Shown here piece by piece: positions 1-8,082 of a DNA stretch of 59,628 nt. Origin of the DNA: DYGX01 sp035325905. Its GTDB lineage: Bacteria; Chloroflexota; Anaerolineae; Aggregatilineales; Aggregatilineaceae. Position 1 is the stretch's first letter. Every line of letters starts with the position of its first letter. A program made the translations under genes and the position numbers. The notes under the pieces were generated by a model. That model saw only the letters and a list, made by a program, of their open reading frames with translations, had not been told where the DNA came from and ran no database searches. The DNA lies in the NCBI GenBank assembly GCA_035325905.1, contig DAOKYY010000013.1, positions 1 through 59,628 of the forward strand, read 5' to 3'.

Positions 1-2
1 TC

Positions 3-56
3 ACCGTCATCTACGGCGCCTACGACCCGAACAATCCCTGGATTACGTGGGGCTAG
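3..56 (+). CDS. C-terminal end of an unidentified gene (partial)
   Basis: An open frame enters from the left edge and ends at TAG 54-56, giving a 17-residue tail ending in NPWITWG. Too little remains to assign a family. The stop codon lies inside the first bases of a dispersed repeat (53-139), so the repeat forms the 3' end of this gene. The frame was chosen because it is open and followed directly by the repeat; an accidental frame cannot be excluded. Confidence 0.4.
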   Translation, partial: TVIYGAYDPNNPWITWG

Positions 57-139
57 AGCTTGTGATGCACTTTACCCGAGTTCAACCGGGCATCCGGCCT
101 GTTTTTCTCGTAGAGGCGCAGCTTGCCGCGCCCGCTGCC
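53..139. repeat. Dispersed palindromic repeat, copy A
   Basis: These 87 bp match 34545-34630 at roughly 80% by hand alignment, beginning at CTAGAG and ending at CCCGCTGCC in both copies. The 3' part carries an imperfect palindrome (GGCGCAGC / GCCGCGCC) that is perfect in copy B. It resembles a REP- or MITE-like structured repeat with no coding capacity. Confidence 0.7.
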
Positions 140-140
140 T

Positions 141-758
141 TTACGGCGGCCTGAGAATCGCCCGGCCATAGATGCGGACGCTGCGCTCGGCCCCGTCGAT
201 GGGCAGAATGACGGACGAGGCGTCTTCGATCTGGTCGCGCGTGACCCAGCGCGCTCCGCTTTCGGGCGGCGCGGCGAGCAGCATGCCCAAGACAGCGTCG
301 TTCTTAAAGCTAACGCCGAACACTTCGAGGAAATAGTGGGTGAAGACGCCCCTCTGCCCGCCACGCGCCGTGACGCCTTCCTCCTCCGCCGTCCAGAGAT
401 GCTCCCAAGCGACATCGTCGGGCGTCAGCGCGGGCAGCAGCCCCGTCTCCTCGACCAGCTCCTCGCGCAGCTCGCGGAACGGCGAGCGCTCGCGGCCCTG
501 GCCGGAGTAAAACCACTCGCGGAACAGGGGCAGCTTGGCGCGCGGCAGATTGAATCTCAGATCGTCATTGTCCGGCGTTTCGAGAATGGCGGCGAAGGAT
601 GCCAGCCGGTCGTAGGCCGTGATCGTCAGCGCGCCGCCGATGGGAGAGAGAATGTACAGCCCATTCCGGCGCCGATCCGCGTTGAGCAGCAGCAGAAACC
701 AGCCCTCGTGCTCGATGCGGCACAGGCTGGCGCAGCTCACGCGAATCCGGTCGGTCAT
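141..758 (-). CDS. NUDIX-like protein of the SMODS-associated NUDIX type
   Basis: A 205-residue soluble protein. Its core reads DLRFNLP, then FREWFYSG, then RERSPFRELREELVEETGLL around residues 67-110. The last stretch is a degenerate Nudix box: the REUxEExGU core is present as EELVEETGL. The DLRF/WF-SG/RE-SP-RE/EEL layout is what I recall for SMODS-associated NUDIX proteins linked to nucleotide second-messenger conflict systems. No cyclic-nucleotide synthase is visible nearby, so it may be a stand-alone hydrolase or sensor. Start ATG 758 follows a GGGGAGAC ribosome-binding site. The neighbouring MFS gene is divergent. An ordinary Nudix hydrolase remains possible. Confidence 0.6.
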   Translation of the reverse strand: MTDRIRVSCASLCRIEHEGWFLLLLNADRRRNGLYILSPIGGALTITAYDRLASFAAILETPDNDDLRFNLPRAKLPLFREWFYSGQGRERSPFRELREELVEETGLLPALTPDDVAWEHLWTAEEEGVTARGGQRGVFTHYFLEVFGVSFKNDAVLGMLLAAPPESGARWVTRDQIEDASSVILPIDGAERSVRIYGRAILRPP

Positions 759-930
759 CGGCGTCTCCCCGGCCCGGCGCGCCGCCGGGTCACTCCCGTT
801 TCCTCATTTCTAAGATTGTGACGCCGCGCCCCTGAAAACACAACCGCCCTTGCCACCACCGCCGACGGCGAGTAAGCTTAAACGCCGGGCCGCTGCCCCG
901 GAGCGCCGCGCCCGGCGTTGCACCGTTGCC

Positions 931-2229
931 GTGGGTCTGGAATCGCTTGTGCCAACCAAAACCCTCCCGACCGAAACAACCCGTCGCAACACCCGCCTGA
1001 CCATTCTGAATGGCGCGCTGATGATCGGGACGACGAATTCGGTCGCCAGCCCGGATCTGGTGCTGACCGCTTTCGCCGCGCACCTGACCTCCAACCCGCT
1101 CATTCTCGGCCTGATCGCGCCGCTGCAAAACGCCACCTGGTCGCTGCCGCAAATCTGGACGATCGGCTGGCTGCGGCGCACGCGCTACGCGCTGCCGATG
1201 TATCACTACTCCGCCATTTTGCGGATGTTTAGCTGGATCGCGCTGGTGGTCGTGACGTTTCTGTTCCGCGATCCCGTGGTGCTGCTGCTGACGCTGATGC
1301 TGTTCGTGCTGATCGGCGGGCTGGCGGCGGGCGTGACCGGGCTGCCGTTCATCGAGGTAGTCGCCAAAGTCATCCCGGCGCGGCAGCGCGGGCTGGTCTT
1401 TGGCTGGCGCGGGGCGCTCGGCGGCGTGCTGGCGATCATCGGCGCGCCGGTGGTGCTGTTCTTCACCGGGCCGGATGTGCGCTTCGATTTTCCGCAGAAC
1501 TACGCGCTGCTGTTCGTCTTCGCCGGTGTCACGCAGATGCTCGGCTTCTTCTCGTTCTCGCTGGTCAAAGAGCCGCCCTCCGAGCCAACGGAAGATCATC
1601 CCCGGCTTTCGCCCGGCCTGATCAAAACCATGTGGCGCGGGGATCGCAACTATCGCCGGTTCGTGAGCGGGCGCACGCTGTTTGAGCTATCGAGCATGGC
1701 GAACGGGCTGATCATCGTCTTCGCCAGCCAGCAGCTTGGCGTCCGCCTGGAGCTGGCCGGGTTTTACCTGCTGGTCAGCTCGATCCTGCGCCCGGTGTTC
1801 AGCGTCGCAGCGGGGCGCGTCAGCGTGCGGATCGGCAACCGCCTGCCGGTCTCGTTCGGGATGCTGGCCCAGGCGGCGGGCTGGCTGCTGCTTCTGCTGG
1901 CGCTGCCGCTTGGCGTGCGAGACCGCGCCGCCGAGTATTATCTGATCCCGGTCTACGGGCTGACCGCGATCCAGAAGGGGCTGATCTTCGCCAACCTGAT
2001 GGCGCTCGGGCTGAACGTCACGCCTGAAGACGAGCGCCCGTTGTACATGGGCGCGCTGAACACGTGGATCGGCGTAGTCAGCATCTTCGGCGCGCTCAAC
2101 GGTGTGATCGCCAAAACAATCGGCTTCGAGGCGCTGTTCGCGCTGTCCACCGTGCTCTCGCTCGCCAGCGCGTGGCAGTTCATGACGCTACAGGAGCGGC
2201 TCGACGACGAGCCGCCCGGCGCGGACTGA
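931..2229 (+). CDS. MFS-type transporter
   Basis: About 432 residues with roughly 11-12 hydrophobic segments, a short charged linker after the sixth (KEPPSEPTEDHPRL) and a hydrophilic C-terminus, as expected of a major facilitator superfamily permease. The substrate is not predictable. The open frame reaches upstream to ATG 850, but residues before GTG 931 are Arg/Pro-rich and unlike a transporter N-terminus, so GTG 931 (or GTG 949) is preferred; the start is uncertain. dprA follows after 12 bp in the same direction, so the two are probably co-transcribed. Confidence 0.75.
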   Translation: MGLESLVPTKTLPTETTRRNTRLTILNGALMIGTTNSVASPDLVLTAFAAHLTSNPLILGLIAPLQNATWSLPQIWTIGWLRRTRYALPMYHYSAILRMFSWIALVVVTFLFRDPVVLLLTLMLFVLIGGLAAGVTGLPFIEVVAKVIPARQRGLVFGWRGALGGVLAIIGAPVVLFFTGPDVRFDFPQNYALLFVFAGVTQMLGFFSFSLVKEPPSEPTEDHPRLSPGLIKTMWRGDRNYRRFVSGRTLFELSSMANGLIIVFASQQLGVRLELAGFYLLVSSILRPVFSVAAGRVSVRIGNRLPVSFGMLAQAAGWLLLLLALPLGVRDRAAEYYLIPVYGLTAIQKGLIFANLMALGLNVTPEDERPLYMGALNTWIGVVSIFGALNGVIAKTIGFEALFALSTVLSLASAWQFMTLQERLDDEPPGAD

Positions 2230-2241
2230 CGCGGCGATCCC

Positions 2242-3135
2242 GTGACCGCGCCGCGAACCCCTCACGAGCGCGCGCAGTGGATCGCGCTCAGCCTGGTCCC
2301 GCGCCTGGGACGCCGCACGCTGGAGCGCCTGCAAGCGCAGTTCGGATCGGCGGACGCGATCCTGGGCGCCAGCGAAGCCGAATTGCGCGCCGTGCCGCGC
2401 GTCGGCGCCAAGACCGCATCCGCCATTCTCAGCGCGGACCCGGCGGCGATCGAGGCCGCGCTGGAACGCTGGCGCGCCGGGGGGATCACGCCGCTGCTGC
2501 CGGACGACGCGGACTTTCCGGCGCGGCTGCGCGCGCTGGACGACGGCCCGGCGATTCTGTTCTGGCGCGGGAGGCCACTGCCCGACGGCGCGCCCGCCGC
2601 TGCGATCGTCGGCACGCGCCGCCCGACTCGCGCCGCTCATGCGCTGGCGTCGGCGCTGGCCGAAGCCCTGGCGCGGGCCGGGTGGACGGTCGTCAGCGGG
2701 CTGGCGCTGGGGATCGACACGGCGGCGCACAGCGGGGCGCTGCGCGGCGGGATCACGGCGGCGGTGCTCGGCAGCGGGCTGGCGACCATCTATCCGCCGT
2801 CGAATACCGGGCTTGCGGCCCAGATCGCCGCGCGCGGGGCGCTGCTCTCCGAGGTGCATCCTGACGCGACGCCGAACAGCCCGTCGCTGGTCGCGCGCAA
2901 CCGCCTGATCGCCGGTTTGGCGGATGTCGTGATCGTGGTCGAGGCCGGGATCGACAGCGGCAGCCTGCACGCCGCGCGCTTCGCGCACGCCTACGGGCGC
3001 GCAGTGCTCGCCGGACCAAGCGACGCCGCCGGCAACCGCAGCTTGCTGGCGCAGGGCGCGCACCGTCTGCCCGCCGATCCTGCCAGCTGGGTCGAAAGCG
3101 TGCAGCGGTTCCGTCTGCCCGATAGCTCGCCGTAG
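2242..3135 (+). CDS. dprA: DNA processing protein DprA/Smf
   Basis: 297 residues. An N-terminal helix-hairpin-helix-like region (residues about 5-65, PRVGAKTASAIL) is followed by the Rossmann-like DprA domain. Family motifs are visible: VGTRRPT, SGLALGIDTAAHSGAL, GLATIYPPSN and RNRLIAGLADVVIVVEA, then GSLHAARFA. DprA loads RecA onto incoming single-stranded DNA during transformation and protects it from nucleases. The usual C-terminal winged helix is missing or very short. GTG 2242 starts 12 bp after the MFS stop. No other competence gene is in the window. Confidence 0.95.
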   Translation: MTAPRTPHERAQWIALSLVPRLGRRTLERLQAQFGSADAILGASEAELRAVPRVGAKTASAILSADPAAIEAALERWRAGGITPLLPDDADFPARLRALDDGPAILFWRGRPLPDGAPAAAIVGTRRPTRAAHALASALAEALARAGWTVVSGLALGIDTAAHSGALRGGITAAVLGSGLATIYPPSNTGLAAQIAARGALLSEVHPDATPNSPSLVARNRLIAGLADVVIVVEAGIDSGSLHAARFAHAYGRAVLAGPSDAAGNRSLLAQGAHRLPADPASWVESVQRFRLPDSSP

Positions 3136-3209
3136 CGGCCCGGCTGTCCGCCCGGATGCCACGTGCCGGAATCCCGGCAAACTGCGGCTTTCCCTCCGGC
3201 GGGGGCCGC

Positions 3210-3238
3210 TTGCGCTGGCTGGCGAATTCGCGTAGAAT
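3210..3238 (+). promoter_or_regulatory. Candidate sigma-70 promoter (TTGCGC-N17-TAGAAT)
   Basis: TTGCGC at 3210-3215 and TAGAAT at 3233-3238 are separated by 17 bp in the 396-bp gap between dprA and the next gene. A second TATAAT lies at 3359-3364 without a good -35 box. Either could drive the gene at 3532. Nothing else was recognised in the gap. Confidence 0.4.
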
Positions 3239-3531
3239 GACTGTATGTTTGAAACGTGTTTGGGTAAAGTATGTGAAAAATCTGTGAATTCGCGGGGAAG
3301 CGAGCGTAAAAGTTCGTGAATCTGAACGGTCGTTCCATCGTAATCGTTTGAAACCATGTATAATGCGGTCAGGCTGCCCGCGACCCTATGGGCAGCGATG
3401 GAAGGCGTCTATCCGGCTCGATTGTCCGTGTGATCGCCCTGAGCGCTGCTATCCTCCGCTCCACCAGGCGGATCACGGGCTGAGACATTGACCACATTCC
3501 GGGCGCTAGACTACCTGAGGAGTGCCTGATT

Positions 3532-4302
3532 ATGACGCGCGATATCCATCGAGCACCCAGCCGGCTGGCGTCGTCTCGCCCTGAATCAAGCTGGAAAACC
3601 CATTCGACGCTCCCCTCCGATCAGGGCGTCTTTCCCGCGCGCGGCACCTCCCTGCGCGACCCCAGCGATTACGACCTAGAGCAGGATATCGCCGACGGCG
3701 TGCCGGGCGTTTCGCCCATCCACGACAGCTACGAGCGGCCCTACGAGCCGCTGGTCTACGATGCGACGCCTGAAGCGCCGCCGCTGCGCGACACGACCGC
3801 CGACGATGGCCGCCCCATTCACGAGATCGGGGAGATTGATGCCGCCAGCTCGTATCGCCCCATCCCGGCGGTCCGATCAAGCGGCAACGGCCACGCCAAG
3901 GCCGGAATAGGCCGCCGCACGCCGCAGCGCCCGCCGGTCGAGCCGGACTATTCCCCGCCCGCGCCGCCGCGCGTCGCGGTTGAGAGCGAAGTGGCCGAGA
4001 CAGCCTACGATTTCGCGCAGCAGCGCGGCGAGTTGTCGCCCTCCGACCAATACCAGCTTTTGCTCTACAACACGCAGCTTTACGATGACGAGTGGAAGCT
4101 GCTCCGCATCCAGGCCGCCAAAGAGGGCCGCTGGCTGCGCGCGTTTCTGATCCCGCGCCACTCCAAAATGGACCTGGCCGAGGCGCAGCGGAATGGGCGG
4201 TTGCTGCAAATCGTGATCGACACCTGCGGCAACACGCTGGTGCAGGAGCCGAAGAAGCCGGGGCTGTTGCGCCGCCTGCTCAACTGGCTCTATGGGCGGT
4301 AG
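3532..4302 (+). CDS. Hypothetical protein with disordered N-terminal half
   Basis: 256 residues, family not recognised. Residues 1-150 are rich in Pro, Arg, Asp and Ser and look disordered. Residues about 155-256 form a compact, partly helical domain (SPSDQYQLLLYNTQLYDDEW, AKEGRWLRAFLIPR). The C-terminus is basic (KKPGLLRRLLNWLYGR) and could contact a membrane or nucleic acid. ATG 3532 follows GAGGAGTGCC, a good ribosome-binding site. It converges on the M32 peptidase gene and shares its terminator. Function unknown. Confidence 0.7.
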   Translation: MTRDIHRAPSRLASSRPESSWKTHSTLPSDQGVFPARGTSLRDPSDYDLEQDIADGVPGVSPIHDSYERPYEPLVYDATPEAPPLRDTTADDGRPIHEIGEIDAASSYRPIPAVRSSGNGHAKAGIGRRTPQRPPVEPDYSPPAPPRVAVESEVAETAYDFAQQRGELSPSDQYQLLLYNTQLYDDEWKLLRIQAAKEGRWLRAFLIPRHSKMDLAEAQRNGRLLQIVIDTCGNTLVQEPKKPGLLRRLLNWLYGR

Positions 4303-4337
4303 ACTCAGCCCCGCGCCACGACCGGGCTTCGACGCAC

Positions 4338-4370
4338 AAAAAACGCCCTGGATGCGCTCCGGGGCGTTTT
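4338..4370. terminator. Bidirectional intrinsic terminator
   Basis: An AAAACGCCC ... GGGCGTTTT hairpin with A- and T-tracts on its flanks lies between convergent genes ending at 4302 (+) and 4396 (-), so it can act in both directions. Confidence 0.75.
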
Positions 4371-4395
4371 GGTGTCTCGTCAGCGGGCGAAAAAG

Positions 4396-5898
4396 CTACA
4401 GCCCGTAGATCTCGCTGTATTTGGCGCGCAGATAGCGCATGAATGAGTGATATTGCAGCGGTTCGCCGGTCACGCGCTCCGTCAGCTCCGCCGGCCAGTA
4501 CTTGCGCCCGTGCACATGAATATTGGTGCGCAGCCACTCGAGCAGCGGCGCGAAGTTCCCCCGCGCGATCTCGTCCGGGATCGAGGGCACGTCCGCCAGC
4601 GCCTTATCCCAATACTGGACCGAGAGCAGCGTGCCGAGCGCGTAGGTCGGGAAGTAGCCGACCAGCCCGGACGACCAGTGCACATCCTGCAAAATACCTT
4701 CTTTGTCGCTGGGCGGGGTGATGCCCAGGTATTCCTGCATCTTCGCGTTCCAGGCGTCAGGCGCATCCTTGAAGGCGAGCTTGCCTTCGAGCAGGTCGTT
4801 CTCCATCTCGAAGCGCAGCATGATGTGCAGGTTGTAGGTCACTTCGTCGGCCTCGACGCGGATCAGCGAGCGCGAGACGAAGTTGATCGCCCGGTAGAAC
4901 GCATCGAGATCGACCCCGCCAAGCTGCTCCGGGAAGGTCTGCTGGAGCTGCGGATAGAAATGCTGCCAGAACGGCTTGCCGCGCCCGACCAGGTTTTCCC
5001 ACAGGCGCGACTGGCTTTCGTGCACCCCAAGCGACGTGCCGCCTGCCAGCGGCGTGCCTTCCAGCCGCTGATCGCTGCCCTGCTCATAGAGCGCGTGCCC
5101 GGCCTCGTGGACCGAGCTAAACAGCGCCGAGGGCAGGAAGTCCGGCAGATAGCGGGTCGTGATCCGCACATCGTTGATTGAGAAATTGGTCGTGAAGGGA
5201 TGGACGGCCTTGTCCTGGCGCCCGCGCTCGAAATCGTAGCCGAGCTTCTTGATCACATCCAGCCCAAACACCGCCTGCTTGTCGACATCGTAGTGCAGGT
5301 GCAGCATCGAGTGATCGACGGCGTCGAGCCGCTCGAAAATCTGCTGCACGAAGGGCACCAGCTCGGCGCGCAGCCCGGAGAACACCTCGGCGACCTGCCC
5401 GGTCTTCATGCCCGGCTCGAACTGGTCGAGCAGCGCGTCGTAGGGGCGGTCTTCGTAGCCGAGCGCCTCCGCCTTCTGGCGCATCAGGTCGTAGATGCGC
5501 TCCAGGGTCGGGGCGAAGGCGGCGTAATCGCTCGTCTCCCGCGCCTTGACCCAGACCTCGTGCGCGCGGGCCGTCTCCCGCGCGATGGCCTCGACCAGCG
5601 TGGTCGGCAGCTTCGTTTCGAGGTCGTAGTCGTGGCGCACGACGCGCACCAGCGCGGCCTCGAAACTATCGCCATCCATCCCCTGGACCGCGCGTTCGGC
5701 TTCTTCGAGCAGCCGGCCGGTCTTCTCGTCCACGAACATCTCATGCGCGATCTTCGAGATCGTTGCCAAGTGCTCGGCGCGCGCCTCGGCCCCTCCCGGC
5801 GGCATCATGGTCTGCTGGTCCCAACCCAGGATCGCGCCAATCTGGCCCAGGCGGACGACATCCGCAAGGTGCGCCTGCAATTGCTGTATGGGTTCCAT
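4396..5898 (-). CDS. Carboxypeptidase Taq family (M32) metallopeptidase
   Basis: 500 residues, the usual length for M32 zinc carboxypeptidases, which remove C-terminal residues from peptides in the cytoplasm. The zinc site HEAGH is at residues 264-268 and is followed by the family signature HESQSRLWEN with the third ligand. The frame extends upstream to 5994, but the extra 32 residues are not family-like. ATG 5898 gives MEPIQQLQAHLADV, the normal family N-terminus. No signal peptide is present. It is probably monocistronic, ending at the bidirectional terminator at 4338. Confidence 0.92.
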   Translation of the reverse strand: MEPIQQLQAHLADVVRLGQIGAILGWDQQTMMPPGGAEARAEHLATISKIAHEMFVDEKTGRLLEEAERAVQGMDGDSFEAALVRVVRHDYDLETKLPTTLVEAIARETARAHEVWVKARETSDYAAFAPTLERIYDLMRQKAEALGYEDRPYDALLDQFEPGMKTGQVAEVFSGLRAELVPFVQQIFERLDAVDHSMLHLHYDVDKQAVFGLDVIKKLGYDFERGRQDKAVHPFTTNFSINDVRITTRYLPDFLPSALFSSVHEAGHALYEQGSDQRLEGTPLAGGTSLGVHESQSRLWENLVGRGKPFWQHFYPQLQQTFPEQLGGVDLDAFYRAINFVSRSLIRVEADEVTYNLHIMLRFEMENDLLEGKLAFKDAPDAWNAKMQEYLGITPPSDKEGILQDVHWSSGLVGYFPTYALGTLLSVQYWDKALADVPSIPDEIARGNFAPLLEWLRTNIHVHGRKYWPAELTERVTGEPLQYHSFMRYLRAKYSEIYGL

Positions 5899-6089
5899 AT
5901 CTGCTCTTTCTGGGTCTCTTTCTGCTGCAAGAATCTTCGCGGAGCTTCCGCATGAATATACGCGCAACAGGGCCGATCTTGCCAATGACGCCAACTCCTG
6001 ACGCCGCGCCGTAATAGAATCAAAACCGGGGGCAGCGCGCGCGCCGCCCCCGGCTCGCTCAGGGCAAAATCAGACCGCCCTGGCAGGTT

Positions 6090-7730
6090 TTACATCATCC
6101 CGTCCATGCCGCCGCCACCCATCGGCATGGGCGGCTCCTTCTCGGGCAGGTCGGTGATCAGCGCTTCGGTCGTCAGCATCATCCCGGCGATGCTGGTCGC
6201 GTTCTCCAGCGCGCCACGAGTCACCTTCGCGGGGTCGATGATCCCGGCCTTGATCATGTCGACGAACTCGCCTGTCATCACATCGTAGCCGATGTTGGTG
6301 TTGTTCTGGGCCTTCTGCTCGTTGATGACCTGCTGCTGGATCACGCCGCCGTCGAGGCCCGCGTTCGACACGATGCCGCGCATCGGCATCTGGAGCGCGC
6401 GGCGCACGATCTGAACGCCGGTGTTGGCGTCGTCGGAGTCGAGCTTGAGGTTATCCAGCGCGTGCATCGCGTTGATCAGCGCCACGCCGCCACCCGGCAC
6501 GATCCCTTCCTCGACCGCCGCGCGGGTCGCGCTCAGCGCGTCTTCCACGCGGTGCTTCTTTTCCTTCAGCTCGGTCTCGGTCGCCGCGCCGACGCCGATC
6601 ACCGCCACGCCGCCGCTCAGCTTCGCCAGACGCTCCTGGAGCTTCTCGCGGTCGTAGTCGCTGGTGGAGTTCTCGATCTCGATGCGAATCGACTCGATGC
6701 GCCCGCGAATGGCTTTCTCGTCGCCCGCGCCTTCGACAATCGTGGTCTCGTTCTTGGTCGCGACGACCTTGCCCGCGCGGCCCAGATCGTCGATCGTCAC
6801 CGAGTCGAGCTTGCGCCCCAGTTCCTCAGTGATGACGGTGCCGCCGGTCAGCGCCGCGATGTCGCCCAGCATGGCCTTGCGGCGGTCGCCGAAGCCCGGC
6901 GCCTTGACGGCCAGCACGTTGAGCATCCCGCGCAGCTTGTTGAGCACCAGGGTCGCCAGCGCCTCGCCGTCGACATCCTCGGCGATGATCACCAGCTCGC
7001 GCTTGCCGATTTGCAGCAGCTTCTCAAGGATCGGCACGAGGTCCGACGCCGCCGAAATCTTCTTGTCGTGAATCAGGATGTAGGCGTCGTTGATCACCGC
7101 TTCCATCGTGTCGGGGCTGGTGATGAAGTAGGGCGAAATATAGCCCCGGTCAAACTGCATCCCTTCGACATAATTGGTCTCGAACGCCAGGCCCTTGCTT
7201 TCCTCGACGGTGATGACGCCGTCCTTGCCGACCTTGTCCATCACGTCGGCGATCAGGTCGCCGATCTCACGGTCCTGGGCGCTGATGGCGGCCACCGAGG
7301 CGATCTCTTCCTTGGTGCTGATGTCAATCGCCATGTCGCTGATAGCCTTCGACACGGCCTCAGCCGCGGCGTCCATGCCGCGCTTGAGCAGCATCGGGTT
7401 GGCGCCCGCCGCCAGGTTGCGCAGGCCCTCAGTCACCATCGAGTAGGCCAGCACGGTCGCGGTGGTCGTGCCGTCGCCGGCGATGTCGTTGGTCTTGGTC
7501 GCGGCTTCTTTCAGAAGCTGAGCGCCCATATTCTCATAGGGGTTCTCGAGTTCGATTTCTTTCGCTACCGACACGCCGTCGTGGGTGATGGTCGGCGCGC
7601 CGAATTTCTTGTCAATGGCGACGTTGCGCCCTTTGGGGCCGAGCGTCGTCATGACGGCCTTCGCCAGGGTGTCGATCCCGGCCTTCAGGCTGGTGCGCGC
7701 ATCTTGATCGAAAACGAGCTGCTTCGCCAT
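6090..7730 (-). CDS. groEL: Chaperonin GroEL (Hsp60)
   Basis: 546 residues, full length, collinear with GroEL across the equatorial, intermediate and apical domains. Visible marks are TLGPKGRN near residue 30, GDGTTTATVLA near residue 86, and the Gly/Met tail ending GGGGMDGMM. It folds client proteins in the cytoplasm with GroES. No groES lies next to it, so the co-chaperonin must be elsewhere. The gene has a leader of about 220 nt and sits under a promoter bracketed by two CIRCE operators (7932-7999), implying HrcA-controlled heat-shock expression. Confidence 0.98.
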   Translation of the reverse strand: MAKQLVFDQDARTSLKAGIDTLAKAVMTTLGPKGRNVAIDKKFGAPTITHDGVSVAKEIELENPYENMGAQLLKEAATKTNDIAGDGTTTATVLAYSMVTEGLRNLAAGANPMLLKRGMDAAAEAVSKAISDMAIDISTKEEIASVAAISAQDREIGDLIADVMDKVGKDGVITVEESKGLAFETNYVEGMQFDRGYISPYFITSPDTMEAVINDAYILIHDKKISAASDLVPILEKLLQIGKRELVIIAEDVDGEALATLVLNKLRGMLNVLAVKAPGFGDRRKAMLGDIAALTGGTVITEELGRKLDSVTIDDLGRAGKVVATKNETTIVEGAGDEKAIRGRIESIRIEIENSTSDYDREKLQERLAKLSGGVAVIGVGAATETELKEKKHRVEDALSATRAAVEEGIVPGGGVALINAMHALDNLKLDSDDANTGVQIVRRALQMPMRGIVSNAGLDGGVIQQQVINEQKAQNNTNIGYDVMTGEFVDMIKAGIIDPAKVTRGALENATSIAGMMLTTEALITDLPEKEPPMPMGGGGMDGMM

Positions 7731-7931
7731 AGGGTAATGACTCCTCTGCTTGTGTGTTTACCGTCGCTTGCGTAAGCGCGATCAGACCGCTGGGCAACTG
7801 TCCCGAACAACGTCAGGTGAGGTCAGTTTAGTCGCTGCGCCTCGCCTGTGCGGGGAGATCAATGCCACGTTATCGATCTTTACCGCACTTGCATAAGAAA
7901 CACGTATAAAGCGCATCAGAAGTCCGCAAGA

Positions 7932-7958
7932 TTAGCAGTCTCCATCAGCGATTGCTAA
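7932..7958. promoter_or_regulatory. CIRCE operator 1 (HrcA site), proximal to groEL
   Basis: TTAGCAGTC-N9-GATTGCTAA matches the CIRCE consensus TTAGCACTC-N9-GAGTGCTAA with one change in each arm, and the two changes are G versus T, so arm pairing is imperfect there. It abuts and overlaps the -10 box of the groEL promoter. HrcA binding here would block transcription. Confidence 0.75.
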
Positions 7959-7985
7959 TTCTACGCCCAAAATTAGCACTGTCAA
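7958..7985 (-). promoter_or_regulatory. groEL promoter (TTGACA-N16-TAGAAT)
   Basis: On the minus strand a consensus TTGACA (7985-7980) is followed after 16 bp by TAGAAT (7963-7958). The predicted start near 7950 gives a leader of about 220 nt. CIRCE sites overlap both promoter boxes. I found no coding region in the leader (7731-7950). Confidence 0.75.
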
Positions 7986-7999
7986 GGCAGGAGTGCTAT
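7973..7999. promoter_or_regulatory. CIRCE operator 2 (HrcA site), overlapping the -35 box
   Basis: TTAGCACTG-N9-GAGTGCTAT differs from the CIRCE consensus at only the last base of each arm. It covers the TTGACA box and is centred 41 bp (about four helical turns) from operator 1, so two HrcA dimers could sit on the same face. Confidence 0.85.
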
Positions 8000-8082
8000 C
8001 TCGCGGCACAATCGCGGCGCGATGTGGGCGGCGCGTACCCCTCCGCGCCAGGATCGGTTACTCTTAATAAAGGAGGGGCGCT

